Shown: positions 1 through 6,811 of the stretch, piece by piece
Layout: each line of letters starts with the position of its first letter
Numbering within the stretch: position 1 is the stretch's first letter
Source: Candidatus Methanoperedens sp.
GTDB taxonomy: Archaea > Halobacteriota > Methanosarcinia > Methanosarcinales > Methanoperedenaceae
Length of the DNA stretch: 27,221 nucleotides
NCBI GenBank assembly: GCA_023249275.1
Contig: JAHFCV010000011.1
Location: 1 to 27,221 of the forward strand
Reading direction: 5' to 3'
Translations under genes and position numbers: made by a program
The notes under the pieces: generated by a model
The model's input: only the letters and a program-made list of their open reading frames with translations
What the model was told of the DNA's origin: nothing
Database searches by the model: none

Positions 1-172
1 ACGGTTTTTGATAAACCTTTCCTAAAGGTTTACGTATGGCAAAGCCATACGTGTATGCGCCCATAAACAGGCGCAACGGTTTTTGGTAAAGCTTTCCCAA
101 AGGTTTTCGGGAGGGCGTGTTCGGGTATGGCGTCCCATACCCGTCGTTTGATAAAACGTTCTTAAAGTTTTT
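1..172. repeat. Three imperfect palindromic repeats interleaved with hairpins
   Basis: A unit of about 30 nt occurs three times with changes: at 1-31, 76-106 and 144-172. The first copy holds a perfect inverted repeat, AAACCTTT (13-20) / AAAGGTTT (24-31). Between the units lie unrelated hairpins: ACGTATGGC (32-40) / GCCATACGT (44-52), TGCGCC (56-61) / GGCGCA (70-75), and CGGGTATGG (122-130) / CCATACCCG (135-143). The block follows the 3' end of the minus-strand nikMN gene, so the stems could end or stabilise that transcript, or the block could be a dispersed intergenic element of the genome. No open reading frame is apparent here. It continues to the window edge, so its true extent is unknown. 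Confidence 0.7.
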
Positions 173-176
173 CATA

Positions 177-1112
177 TTACACCCTTTTCAGGAGCTTTGC
201 AGCACCCAGCCATAATAAAATTATAGCTGCAAACCCGATAACGATAGCAGCAACTCTTCCTTCCACTCCCATACCTGGAATGGAATAATTCGGGAATAGA
301 GGCGTTATTGGAGCTATTACGCTGTTTAATTCATTTTTTATAACCATGTCGGCAGTCTGCTGGAGTCCGTCTGGGTTGCTGGACGCCAGGAACGGCGCGG
401 CTATTGCAAGACCAAAGACAGCGATAATACCTGCGGCAGCCACCTTCAGTGTACTGACTTTCGTGTAGGCATCTTCGGCAATAATATCCGGTCTCGCTTT
501 TATTATGGCGCCGAATACGATTACAGTTATAAGCCCTTCTCCAATTCCAGCCACGCCCTGGAATGTGCCCATGAGGAGAACACCCTGCTTCAGCGGGAAT
601 GTGCCTGCAAACCATAGTTCAAAGGCGAGGGCGATAGCGGGTAAAATCATGCTGAGCCACGCGCCTGCGAACAGGGCAATCTCCCTCTTTACCGATAATT
701 TGCTTATACCGATGAAACTGTAATATCCCAGGAAACCGCCAATAATTCCCATGTTCATTATGTTCGCTCCCATGGCTGTTATCCCGCCGTCCCCGAAAAG
801 CGATTGCACTGCAAGCACAAGCGTCATGAGCAGCACCGCAGCCCAGGGACTTGCGAATATTATTGCGGTGAGCGCTGCTCCCACCACATGCCAGCTTACG
901 CCGCCCAGCATGGGTATGGGTATGAGCAGGTTGGCTGCGATGTTTATTGTCTGGAGCACGAACATGCCAGCCGCGAGCACTCCGAAGAGCGGTATCATGT
1001 TTTCGTTTAAGTCTTTGCGCGCCCATTTTACAGAGCGTGCGATGAAAATTATGGCGATGAGCCAGTAGATTGCAGCCTGTGATAGCGGGATGTATCCGTC
1101 TGGAATGTGCAA
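177..1112 (-). CDS. Fused nickel/cobalt ECF transporter S component NikMN (CbiM with C-terminal PDGLE domain)
   Basis: Membrane substrate-binding component of an ECF-type Ni/Co importer. The protein begins MHIPDGY. In this family Met1 and His2 coordinate the metal together with a later histidine, here probably His75 in GVSWHVVG (71-78). About seven hydrophobic segments cover residues 10-240. A PDGL motif at 247-250 and a final helix (286-305) mark a fused NikN-like PDGLE domain, giving 311 aa against about 220 for a lone CbiM. The start is TTG at 1110-1112, fixed by the MH metal site and by a strong AAGGAGGT at 1120-1127, seven bases upstream. No Q or O partner gene follows; the sequence after its stop is repeats. 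It may use the QO pair of another cluster, or partners outside the window. The nearby NikR-like site suggests nickel as the metal (inference). Confidence 0.9.
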   Translation of the reverse strand: MHIPDGYIPLSQAAIYWLIAIIFIARSVKWARKDLNENMIPLFGVLAAGMFVLQTINIAANLLIPIPMLGGVSWHVVGAALTAIIFASPWAAVLLMTLVLAVQSLFGDGGITAMGANIMNMGIIGGFLGYYSFIGISKLSVKREIALFAGAWLSMILPAIALAFELWFAGTFPLKQGVLLMGTFQGVAGIGEGLITVIVFGAIIKARPDIIAEDAYTKVSTLKVAAAGIIAVFGLAIAAPFLASSNPDGLQQTADMVIKNELNSVIAPITPLFPNYSIPGMGVEGRVAAIVIGFAAIILLWLGAAKLLKRV

Positions 1113-1150
1113 ATTTTATACCTCCTTAATTGAAAATTAATACACTTCTC

Positions 1151-1160
1151 TAAATATTTA
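1151..1160 (-). promoter_or_regulatory. Probable TATA box of nikMN
   Basis: TAAATATTTA lies about 43 bases upstream of the TTG start of the fused nikMN gene. With usual archaeal spacing, transcription would start near 1129, leaving a short leader that contains the AAGGAGGT site. The same ten bases occur upstream of the arsR gene (12068-12077). Confidence 0.5.
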
Positions 1161-1168
1161 CAAATATT

Positions 1169-1196
1169 GTATTACGAATTTACAATTTTGTAATAT
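1169..1196. promoter_or_regulatory. Putative NikR operator upstream of nikMN
   Basis: GTATTAC, 14 bases, then GTAATAT form an inverted repeat of two near-palindromic half-sites just upstream of the nikMN TATA box. The architecture resembles predicted NikR operators of the form GTGTTAC-N14-GTAACAC and E. coli GTATGA-N16-TCATAC. nikR lies about 0.6 kb away. Seen: the repeat and its spacing. Inferred: NikR binding and nickel-dependent repression of nikMN. Confidence 0.55.
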
Positions 1197-1356
1197 CCAG
1201 ATAATGCACAATAAATCATTATAGTATATTAGATTTTGCACAATAGTAGACAGCAGGGGGTCATCCTGAATATCGTTTGTAATGTTGATTGGAAAATAAG
1301 TTTGCGATTGGGAAAAATAGGAGGTGGGGGAATTATCCCCCCGATAAGATTTCTTT

Positions 1357-1608
1357 TTACCAGTCCATGGCATCGCCGCACGGTATCCGCATAGCGAGGA
1401 GCTTTTGTTCCCTGGGTGCAAGTTTCGGGTACATGACATCCAGGATCGCCAGAGAATGGTAGCCTTCCCCGTGCTGGTCTTTTATCTGACCGACTGCCCA
1501 GTTGAAGGCATCCAGGACCTTCTGACCCTGCTTGTATATCCTATTCACTGCCTCGTTCACAATCGATTCGACCTCGTTTTTTATGTTTTCAGTGCTTCCA
1601 TTTGCCAT
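1357..1608 (-). CDS. Small hypothetical protein, 83 aa, in the NikR neighbourhood
   Basis: I do not recognise this protein. It is soluble-looking with a charged, probably helical N-terminal half (residues 5-45), then a segment with two histidines (DQHGEGYHS), a KLAPREQKLLAMRI stretch and a C-terminal CGDAMDW containing its only cysteine. The ATG start is supported by AGAGGTGAT a few bases upstream, a good Shine-Dalgarno. It is divergent from nikR across an intergenic region with two inverted repeats, and lies upstream of nikMN on the same strand with a separate promoter region between. Context suggests membership of the nickel regulon, but nothing in the sequence shows a function. It could still be unrelated to metals. 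Confidence 0.6.
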   Translation of the reverse strand: MANGSTENIKNEVESIVNEAVNRIYKQGQKVLDAFNWAVGQIKDQHGEGYHSLAILDVMYPKLAPREQKLLAMRIPCGDAMDW

Positions 1609-1634
1609 CTTTTTATCACCTCTTTTGACATACT

Positions 1635-1655
1635 AATATGAAGTATTTTCATATT
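1635..1655. promoter_or_regulatory. Inverted repeat in the nikR / small-gene intergenic region
   Basis: AATATGAA (1635-1642) and TTCATATT (1648-1655) form a perfect 8-bp inverted repeat with a 5-base spacer, close to the start of the minus-strand small gene. It could be an operator or part of that gene's leader. It is distinct from the GTAWTAC-type repeat beside it. Confidence 0.4.
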
Positions 1656-1656
1656 T

Positions 1657-1686
1657 AGTAATACAATATATCATAAAAGTATTACT
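1657..1686. promoter_or_regulatory. nikR operator: Putative NikR operator between nikR and the small gene
   Basis: AGTAATAC (1657-1664), 14 bases, GTATTACT (1679-1686): a perfect 8-bp inverted repeat. The half-site GTAWTAC and the N14 spacing match the site at 1169-1196, with the half-sites in the opposite sense, which matters little because each half-site is itself nearly palindromic. Placed between divergent genes, it suggests autoregulation of nikR and control of the 83-aa gene (inference). Possible nikR TATA boxes follow at about 1688-1697 and 1711-1720. Confidence 0.55.
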
Positions 1687-1771
1687 TATTTATATAGTTT
1701 TTCTATCTAAGTTTATAAAAAATGCAAAAGATTATACTGTACAACTTCAATTGTTGATAAGGAGACTTAAT

Positions 1772-2194
1772 ATGGAGCAAGACCTGTCAAGAATCGGCGT
1801 TTCTCTTCCGGAGAACCTGCTTGAAAAATTCGATAAAATCATAACAAAAAGAGGCTATTCATCGCGTTCTGAGGGCATACGCGACGCAATAAGAAGCTAT
1901 ATCCGTTATTATGATTGGATGAGCGAGGTCGAAGGTGAGAGAATTGGTATTTTATCCATGACGTATGATCATTCCCAGCGCGGGCTTGTTACCTCGCTAC
2001 TGGACATAGAGCATGAGTTTTCTGGTATTACAAGGTCGGCTGTACATGTTCATATAAGCCATGACGAATGTATGGAAGTTGTCATACTGCGCGGAGAGGG
2101 AAAGGATGTAAAATATATAGCTGAACGGGTCATGGCGCTGAAGGGCGTAAAGAACGTGAAGCTGACCACGATAAAGCCCGGGCAGGAAGTATAA
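1772..2194 (+). CDS. nikR: Nickel-responsive regulator NikR (CopG/ribbon-helix-helix family)
   Basis: DNA-binding repressor that senses Ni(II). The N-terminal ribbon-helix-helix runs over about residues 1-50 (RIGVSLPENLLEKFDKII, then SSRSEGIRDAIRSYI). The C-terminal ACT-like domain has the metal-ligand pattern of the family: a His in YDHSQRG, VHVH, then Cys in SHDECMEVV. This matches the His-X-His-Cys set known from E. coli NikR. Length is 140 aa, normal for the family. I chose ATG at 1772 because AAGGAG at 1759-1764 sits correctly before it; an in-frame TTG at 1751 would put this ribosome site inside the gene. Likely targets are the nikMN promoter, its own promoter, and possibly the nik operon at 22.2 kb. 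Confidence 0.93.
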   Translation: MEQDLSRIGVSLPENLLEKFDKIITKRGYSSRSEGIRDAIRSYIRYYDWMSEVEGERIGILSMTYDHSQRGLVTSLLDIEHEFSGITRSAVHVHISHDECMEVVILRGEGKDVKYIAERVMALKGVKNVKLTTIKPGQEV

Positions 2195-2268
2195 AATAGC
2201 ACTGGTACTTGGACCTCGGATGTGATTTTTGGTTGAAGCGTTATAGTTAAAAAGGTAGATCAAACCAA

Positions 2269-3645
2269 CTATAATGATGCCTGGATAGCCAGTGATGAAA
2301 ATTTAATTTCCTGCCCACTATGCTTATTGTTGTTTTCTATTGTCTGAATAAAACGATCAACCATACCGCCAGTGGCAAATACCATAACATTCAGTCCTCT
2401 CAGGGCAGCAAGTATGCTTGACTGGATTACATCCACCTCAAAATCGCAATGAATACCTGCTTTTCTAACCACTACTTTTGCAGAGGTTCCCATAGCCCCT
2501 ATTTTATGTGGGCTGCGCTCGGCTATTATTGTACGTATCGTTTCCAGGTCGACTGCCCTTGAGCCCCCTTCTATTACACGCGGGATGGGCACTATATGGA
2601 TATCCCCGGTTTTTGGTGTAATTGTTCCTGTTATTTCGCTAACCACAATATCCTCGCCAGCTTTTGCATTATGCATTACTCTGCCGAAGGCAGTAGTCTT
2701 AGCGTTCAAATCAGCATCAACTCTGATTGTGCAGAGTGTACCGTTTTTCATAATCAGACCCACATTTTCCCCAACACATACATCTGCGCCCGCTATCGCG
2801 CATCTCATTTTAAGAATATCAAAAGGTTTCGATACCGACTCTACAAAATTCAGCATGGTTAGCGGTGAATCTCCTCCGGATATGCCTCTCACCTTTAACT
2901 CACGAAAAGTCTGAATAAAGGTTGGAAGTTTAAGACCGGTCTCGGAAATCATGGTATGGTCAGCAAATATTTGAGGTGGAGCACCACGCTTTTTAATTTT
3001 CCCTTCATGAAGGACATATATTTCATCTGCCCATTTCGCCGCCAGGTCAACATCATGAGTAGAGAAAATGAGCGTCCTTCCCTCAGCGTTTAATTCATCC
3101 AGAATCTCGATAATTTCGGCGCAACCCTGCGGATCCAGCCCGGCGGTTGGTTCATCCAGCACCATGATTTCAGGCTGCATCGCGATCACACCTGCAATAG
3201 CCACTCGCTTTTTCTGTCCACCGCTCAGGAAATGCGGCGGTTTATCGGCATAAGCTTCCATCCCCACAAGGCGGAGGGCTTCATTCACCCTGTGTTTTAT
3301 TTCCGCATCTGTAAGTTTCAGGTTTTTAGGACCGAATGCTACATCTTGCAAAACAGTGGGTGCAAGGAGCTGGTCGTCAGGGTTCTGGAACACCATTCCG
3401 ACGGTGCGACGAATGTGGTGTAAGCCCTTTTTATCGTAGGCGAAAGGTTCGCCTTTCAGATACACAGTACCATTTGTGGGCTTCAAGGTGGCATTCAGGT
3501 GAAGAAGAAGAGTGGATTTGCCAGCGCCATTTTGGCCGAGGATTGCTGTGATGCTTCCTTTTTCAAATGAGAAATCAATATCATCCAGGGCTTTTGTACC
3601 ATCGGGATACTGGTAGGTCACGTTTTGTGCATCGATGATATTCAT
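2269..3645 (-). CDS. cbiO: Cobalt transporter ATP-binding protein CbiO with a long C-terminal extension
   Basis: Energising ATPase of the cbiMNQO cobalt importer. Walker A GQNGAGKS is at residues 37-44, the Q-loop at VFQNPDDQ, the signature LSGGQKKRVAIAG near 140-152, Walker B with DEPTAGLD near 164-171, and the switch histidine in STHD near 197. A normal CbiO ends near residue 260-280; this one is 458 aa. The extra segment (about 265-440) has its own conserved-looking elements: CAIAGADVCVGENVG, a beta-rich stretch, KIGAMGTSAKVVVRKAG, and GLNVMVFATGGMVDR. I do not recognise it; the Gly-rich turns could form a ligand-binding fold. The ATG is preceded by TTGGAAGA and lies 14 bases after the cbiQ stop, so it is last in the operon. 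Confidence 0.9.
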   Translation of the reverse strand: MNIIDAQNVTYQYPDGTKALDDIDFSFEKGSITAILGQNGAGKSTLLLHLNATLKPTNGTVYLKGEPFAYDKKGLHHIRRTVGMVFQNPDDQLLAPTVLQDVAFGPKNLKLTDAEIKHRVNEALRLVGMEAYADKPPHFLSGGQKKRVAIAGVIAMQPEIMVLDEPTAGLDPQGCAEIIEILDELNAEGRTLIFSTHDVDLAAKWADEIYVLHEGKIKKRGAPPQIFADHTMISETGLKLPTFIQTFRELKVRGISGGDSPLTMLNFVESVSKPFDILKMRCAIAGADVCVGENVGLIMKNGTLCTIRVDADLNAKTTAFGRVMHNAKAGEDIVVSEITGTITPKTGDIHIVPIPRVIEGGSRAVDLETIRTIIAERSPHKIGAMGTSAKVVVRKAGIHCDFEVDVIQSSILAALRGLNVMVFATGGMVDRFIQTIENNNKHSGQEIKFSSLAIQASL

Positions 3646-3659
3646 AATTTTTCTTCCAA

Positions 3660-4454
3660 TCAGATCAATACCGCGTTTTGTGTCAGGATTGTTACGAAAG
3701 CGAGAACCGCCTCAAATAATAAAATTGCAAAGAGTGCTGTGATGCTTATTTTTGTTTTGTTTTCCTGATAGGCAAGGCTATTTGTTTCACCGTCGTAGCA
3801 GCGGGAATTCATGGCTACAAAGAGTTTTTCACCCTGATGTATGGTACGCAGGAAAAGCGTGCCGATAAGCATTGAAAACACGTCGATTTTTGTGCGAAAA
3901 TTACTCTCGCCCCTCATTTGAGAGGCAAGCCACATGCGTTCTGCTTCCTCTAAGAACATAAAAATGTAGCGGTATATCATCATGGCAAGTTCGATTACAA
4001 CCTCTGGTATTCTGAGCCATCTTAATCCAGTAAACAGTTCTGTCATTGGCGTGGTAAGCGCCAGAAATAAAAGACACGCTGAGCCTGCAAGGGTTCTTGA
4101 TGCCACAAGCAGTCCCATATTAACTCCCTCTCTCTGCACTACAAAAGTGTGTGACAGTATTTCAAAAGAATATAAAGGGCTGTCGCTATATCCGAAAAAC
4201 AACGACATCAGCAGCAGGCCGGTCAGTCCAAAAAAAAGCGGCGTTAACAGAAGAAAAAAATACGTCCTGAATTTTATTTTTGCAGCAAACAGAATAAGGA
4301 TATTTGCTGTGATGAAAGCTAAAAGGGGTGGGATAGGGGATGTTGATGCCACAGTAATTAGCAATGTTGCGATGGCAAAGATGACTTTCAATCGCGTATC
4401 AATATGTCTCAACCTGTTTGTGTGGGCTATGGTGTCTATAGTCGAGTGGCTCAT
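3660..4454 (-). CDS. cbiQ: Cobalt ECF transporter transmembrane protein CbiQ
   Basis: T component that couples ATP hydrolysis by CbiO to the CbiM substrate-binding unit. It is 264 aa, with about five hydrophobic helices and the typical N-terminal opening in which DTRLKVIFAIA leads into the first helix. The cytoplasmic coupling motifs are visible as EEAERMWLASQMRGE (a variant of the family's Ala-Arg-Gly box) and VAMNSRCYDGE (the second box, usually of the form MxSRGY). The start ATG overlaps the cbiN stop as ATGA (4451-4454), implying translational coupling. Confidence 0.93.
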   Translation of the reverse strand: MSHSTIDTIAHTNRLRHIDTRLKVIFAIATLLITVASTSPIPPLLAFITANILILFAAKIKFRTYFFLLLTPLFFGLTGLLLMSLFFGYSDSPLYSFEILSHTFVVQREGVNMGLLVASRTLAGSACLLFLALTTPMTELFTGLRWLRIPEVVIELAMMIYRYIFMFLEEAERMWLASQMRGESNFRTKIDVFSMLIGTLFLRTIHQGEKLFVAMNSRCYDGETNSLAYQENKTKISITALFAILLFEAVLAFVTILTQNAVLI

Positions 4455-4759
4455 GGATTGTCTCTCGTTTTCTCTTTTCTGCCGGTGTACAGGCCTGCCA
4501 CGTATCCGATAATACCTGCGCCGATAGCTGCCTGCAATGAGAATAAAAGAGTTTCTATTTCCCCGCTCGGCGGCTTCCAGATGGGTGAAAACCAGGGCTT
4601 ATAACCACTGTTCATCTCACCTATTTTATTCGATGCAGCATCGTCAGACCCCCCCCATTCCGGAGTGAGCCCTATCATACGCGGCACAAAAGCTGTTAAC
4701 AGCACAATAACGGCAATCAAAAGCACCACGATTAATGTGAGTTTTTTCAGTTCAGACAT
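4451..4759 (-). CDS. cbiN: Cobalt transport protein CbiN
   Basis: Small auxiliary membrane subunit of the cobalt importer, 102 aa, with one N-terminal and one C-terminal helix flanking an extracytoplasmic loop. The loop carries the family sequence EWGGSDDAAS and PSGEIETLLFSLQAAIGAG, typical of CbiN and different from the PDGLE-type NikN. GAGGAGG sits just before its ATG, inside the 3' end of cbiM, which it overlaps by 8 bases. In CbiMNQO systems, CbiN is needed for metal loading of CbiM and marks the system as a cobalt importer. Confidence 0.93.
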   Translation of the reverse strand: MSELKKLTLIVVLLIAVIVLLTAFVPRMIGLTPEWGGSDDAASNKIGEMNSGYKPWFSPIWKPPSGEIETLLFSLQAAIGAGIIGYVAGLYTGRKEKTRDNP

Positions 4760-5438
4760 TTTTTGCCTCCTCTAATGCTGCTTTATCACTGACGTGGAAT
4801 GCTCTGAACACGTCGGGTTTTAATTCTAAAAGATACTTGAAAAGCAGCATGGTGACAAGTCCCTCTATTATTGCCAGTGGCACCTGTGTAATTGCAAAGA
4901 TGCCTGCGAATCCCAGGAAAGATTTCATAATTCCTCCCACAGGAGCGGGAAAAGCAAGAGCCAGTTGGATAGAGGTAGTAACATAGGTTGCCCAATCTCC
5001 AAGGGTAGCCGCTGCGAATATCGCAATATTGAATCCTGCTATGCCGCGGAGAACTTTATAAACTATATATGCTACGATAGGTCCCACAATTCCCATGGAA
5101 AAGGTGTTGGCGCCAAGAGTGGTGATACCCCCGTGAGCCAGCAGCAGCGCCTGGAATAGCAGCACGATTACACTCATTACAGAGATGACAGCCGGCCCAA
5201 ATACGATAGCTCCAAAGCCTGTGCCTGTGGGATGAGAACAACTGCCCGTAACCGAGGGTATCTTGAGCGACGACAGCACGAAGGCAAAAGCGCCTGCAAC
5301 CGCAAGCATGGGCTTTGATTCAGGATGGTCGCTAACAACTTTTTTCAGTTTCCACACGCCATAGACTACAAAGGGAGCTGAGACGGCGTACCAGAAAATT
5401 ACCCATATCAGGGGCAGAAATCCTTCCATTATGTGCAT
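4752..5438 (-). CDS. cbiM: Cobalt ECF transporter S component CbiM
   Basis: Substrate-binding membrane subunit, 228 aa. The N terminus is MHIMEGFLP; Met1 and His2 form part of the metal site in this family. The loop GSCSHPTGTG (residues 65-74) is the variant typical of cobalt CbiM and differs from the GGSTGHAVGG of the nickel paralogue at 22259. About seven hydrophobic segments follow. It is the first gene of cbiMNQO. No clear Shine-Dalgarno precedes the ATG. The promoter region holds a 16-bp perfect palindrome (5489-5504) that recurs, imperfectly, in front of the arsR gene at 12040. Its first 47 codons are duplicated as a stub at 11381-11512. Confidence 0.95.
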   Translation of the reverse strand: MHIMEGFLPLIWVIFWYAVSAPFVVYGVWKLKKVVSDHPESKPMLAVAGAFAFVLSSLKIPSVTGSCSHPTGTGFGAIVFGPAVISVMSVIVLLFQALLLAHGGITTLGANTFSMGIVGPIVAYIVYKVLRGIAGFNIAIFAAATLGDWATYVTTSIQLALAFPAPVGGIMKSFLGFAGIFAITQVPLAIIEGLVTMLLFKYLLELKPDVFRAFHVSDKAALEEAKNV

Positions 5439-5488
5439 AGTTAATCAGACGCTTCATGCAGTCAATGACAAAAGAATCTGTGTTTTTG

Positions 5489-5504
5489 GGTAATAATTAT
5501 TACC
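5489..5504. promoter_or_regulatory. Perfect 16-bp palindrome in the cbiM promoter, putative ArsR operator
   Basis: GGTAATAATTATTACC is a perfect palindrome about 50-65 bases upstream of the cbiM start. Thirteen of its 16 bases recur at 12044-12059, directly before the arsR start. The two genes were ancestrally adjacent (see the duplication), so the palindrome is a good candidate operator for the ArsR-DUF4430 regulator. A second inverted repeat overlaps it: ATTACC (5499-5504) / GGTAAT (5511-5516). Confidence 0.55.
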
Positions 5505-5522
5505 TGAATGGGTAATGATGGA

Positions 5523-5552
5523 CTACGTTTCAATTTTAACGAATATTCTCTT
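5523..5552 (-). pseudogene. 3' remnant of a second arsR gene (last nine codons and stop)
   Basis: Read on the minus strand these 30 bases encode KRIFVKIET followed by TAG, identical in protein to the C terminus of the intact ArsR-type regulator at 11534-12040, with a synonymous change in the valine codon. Nothing upstream (5553 onward) continues the gene. This is direct evidence that an arsR gene once ended here, just ahead of cbiM. Confidence 0.82.
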
Positions 5553-5607
5553 TGTGTTTATTTATTATTTAAGATTGTAACTTACTGCGTGTATCCTATC
5601 ACTCATA

Positions 5608-6717
5608 TTATTCCAATAATTGTACAGCCCGCATGAGATCAGTCCTTGAGACTATACCTGAAATTTTTTCGCCTTTTTTAACTATTATACGACCGATGTT
5701 ATTCACTGTCATAAGTTTTAATGCGTTTACTGCATCATCATCTTCCTGGAGACCGATAATATTTTTGCTCATTACCTGTGACACTTTAACGACTTTCCTT
5801 TCTTCCCTGGGGACTTTTTGCATGTCTGTAAATGTTACCATGCCCTTTAACTGCCCATCATCCACGACCGGATACCCCATATGTTTGAACCTGAATATAT
5901 ATTCCACAAGCTCTTCAACAGACATTCCTGAAGTTACAGTATGAACTTCTTTTGACATAATGTCTTTTATTTTAACGCCCTCAAGTATCACATTTATTTC
6001 TGTGGATTTTTCTTCTTCCGAAGCGCCTATGTAAATAAAGAATGCGATGAGAAGAAACCAGAAGTTGTAGAATAATCCGAAAATCCCCATAAAGATGGCA
6101 AACATCTTTCCTATACCTGCTGCTTCCCGCGTCGCCCTGATATAAGACATCCGCTCTGCAAGCCATGCCCTGAGCACCCTGCCGCCATCCATGGGAAATG
6201 CCGGAAGGAGATTAAAGATGCCCAGCATAATATTTATGATTGATATCATCCAGACAAGGCGAAGATAAGGATCGTTTATTGGCTTTAAAAATAAATAATC
6301 TACAAACGATTCACCAGGGGGTTTAAAAAATAGGTATATAATTATCAATATTAAAGCAATCAAAAAACTGACACCCGGGCCTGCCAGAGCCATTTTCAAT
6401 TCAGTCTTTGGATTTCTTGGAATCTCTTCCAGGGATGAAACCCCGCCAAAAAGGAAAAGTGTTATATTCTTGATGTTGGTTCCGTGTTTTTTGGCTATGT
6501 AAGAATGCCCCAGCTCATGCAATACTACACAAACAAAAAGCGAAACTGCTGCAGCCAGCGACAGGACATATCGAAGTGGTAACTCCTGATCGCTGAAACC
6601 CAACCTTGGTGGGGTGACTGCAAAACTCCATGCAAAGAATGGCAGAATCAGAAGAAATGTTATGTGCAGTTTAATCGGTATACCCATTATTTTCCCTATT
6701 TGAAACGAAGTTTTCAT
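5608..6717 (-). CDS. Site-2 protease family metalloprotease (M50) with two CBS domains
   Basis: Intramembrane zinc protease, 369 aa, that cleaves transmembrane substrates. The zinc site is HELGH (residues 67-71) in a hydrophobic helix, with the third ligand Asp177 in LLPAFPMDGGR. Several further membrane helices lie before residue 235. The cytoplasmic tail carries a CBS pair: about 250-305 (KDIMSKEVHTVTSG) and 310-365 (VSQVMSKNIIGLQ). This is the SpoIVFB-like, CBS-containing group, where the CBS pair is thought to bind adenine nucleotides and gate activity. GGAGG lies seven bases before the ATG. It is followed on its 3' side by the arsR remnant, and its upstream neighbours on the same strand are two other peptidases. 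Confidence 0.93.
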   Translation of the reverse strand: MKTSFQIGKIMGIPIKLHITFLLILPFFAWSFAVTPPRLGFSDQELPLRYVLSLAAAVSLFVCVVLHELGHSYIAKKHGTNIKNITLFLFGGVSSLEEIPRNPKTELKMALAGPGVSFLIALILIIIYLFFKPPGESFVDYLFLKPINDPYLRLVWMISIINIMLGIFNLLPAFPMDGGRVLRAWLAERMSYIRATREAAGIGKMFAIFMGIFGLFYNFWFLLIAFFIYIGASEEEKSTEINVILEGVKIKDIMSKEVHTVTSGMSVEELVEYIFRFKHMGYPVVDDGQLKGMVTFTDMQKVPREERKVVKVSQVMSKNIIGLQEDDDAVNALKLMTVNNIGRIIVKKGEKISGIVSRTDLMRAVQLLE

Positions 6718-6811
6718 AAGATTCCTCCATCCGTCGCAATCAATATCTCTCTGTATAATTTACTTACCATAAATTTCCTCATTTAACCTGAAAGATTCAT
6801 TATGGAACCTG

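Larger units (their letters stand above)
5299..5552. repeat. Left copy of a long direct repeat (cbiM 5' end, promoter, arsR 3' remnant)
   Basis: This 254-base stretch matches 11382-11563 in the same orientation. The right copy lacks about 72 bases around the cbiM start codon and promoter. The aligned parts differ at roughly one base in ten to twelve, so the duplication is not recent. The two copies bracket the protease / permease / channel segment. The coding changes in the cbiM part are conservative (V/I, K/R, S/N, D/E), which suggests that both copies were functional for some time before truncation. Confidence 0.88.

Noticed and set aside
1..172. Possible CRISPR array at the left edge
   Set aside because: The repeated unit is imperfect, occurs only three times, has uneven spacing, and the intervening sequences are themselves hairpins. 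There are no cas genes.
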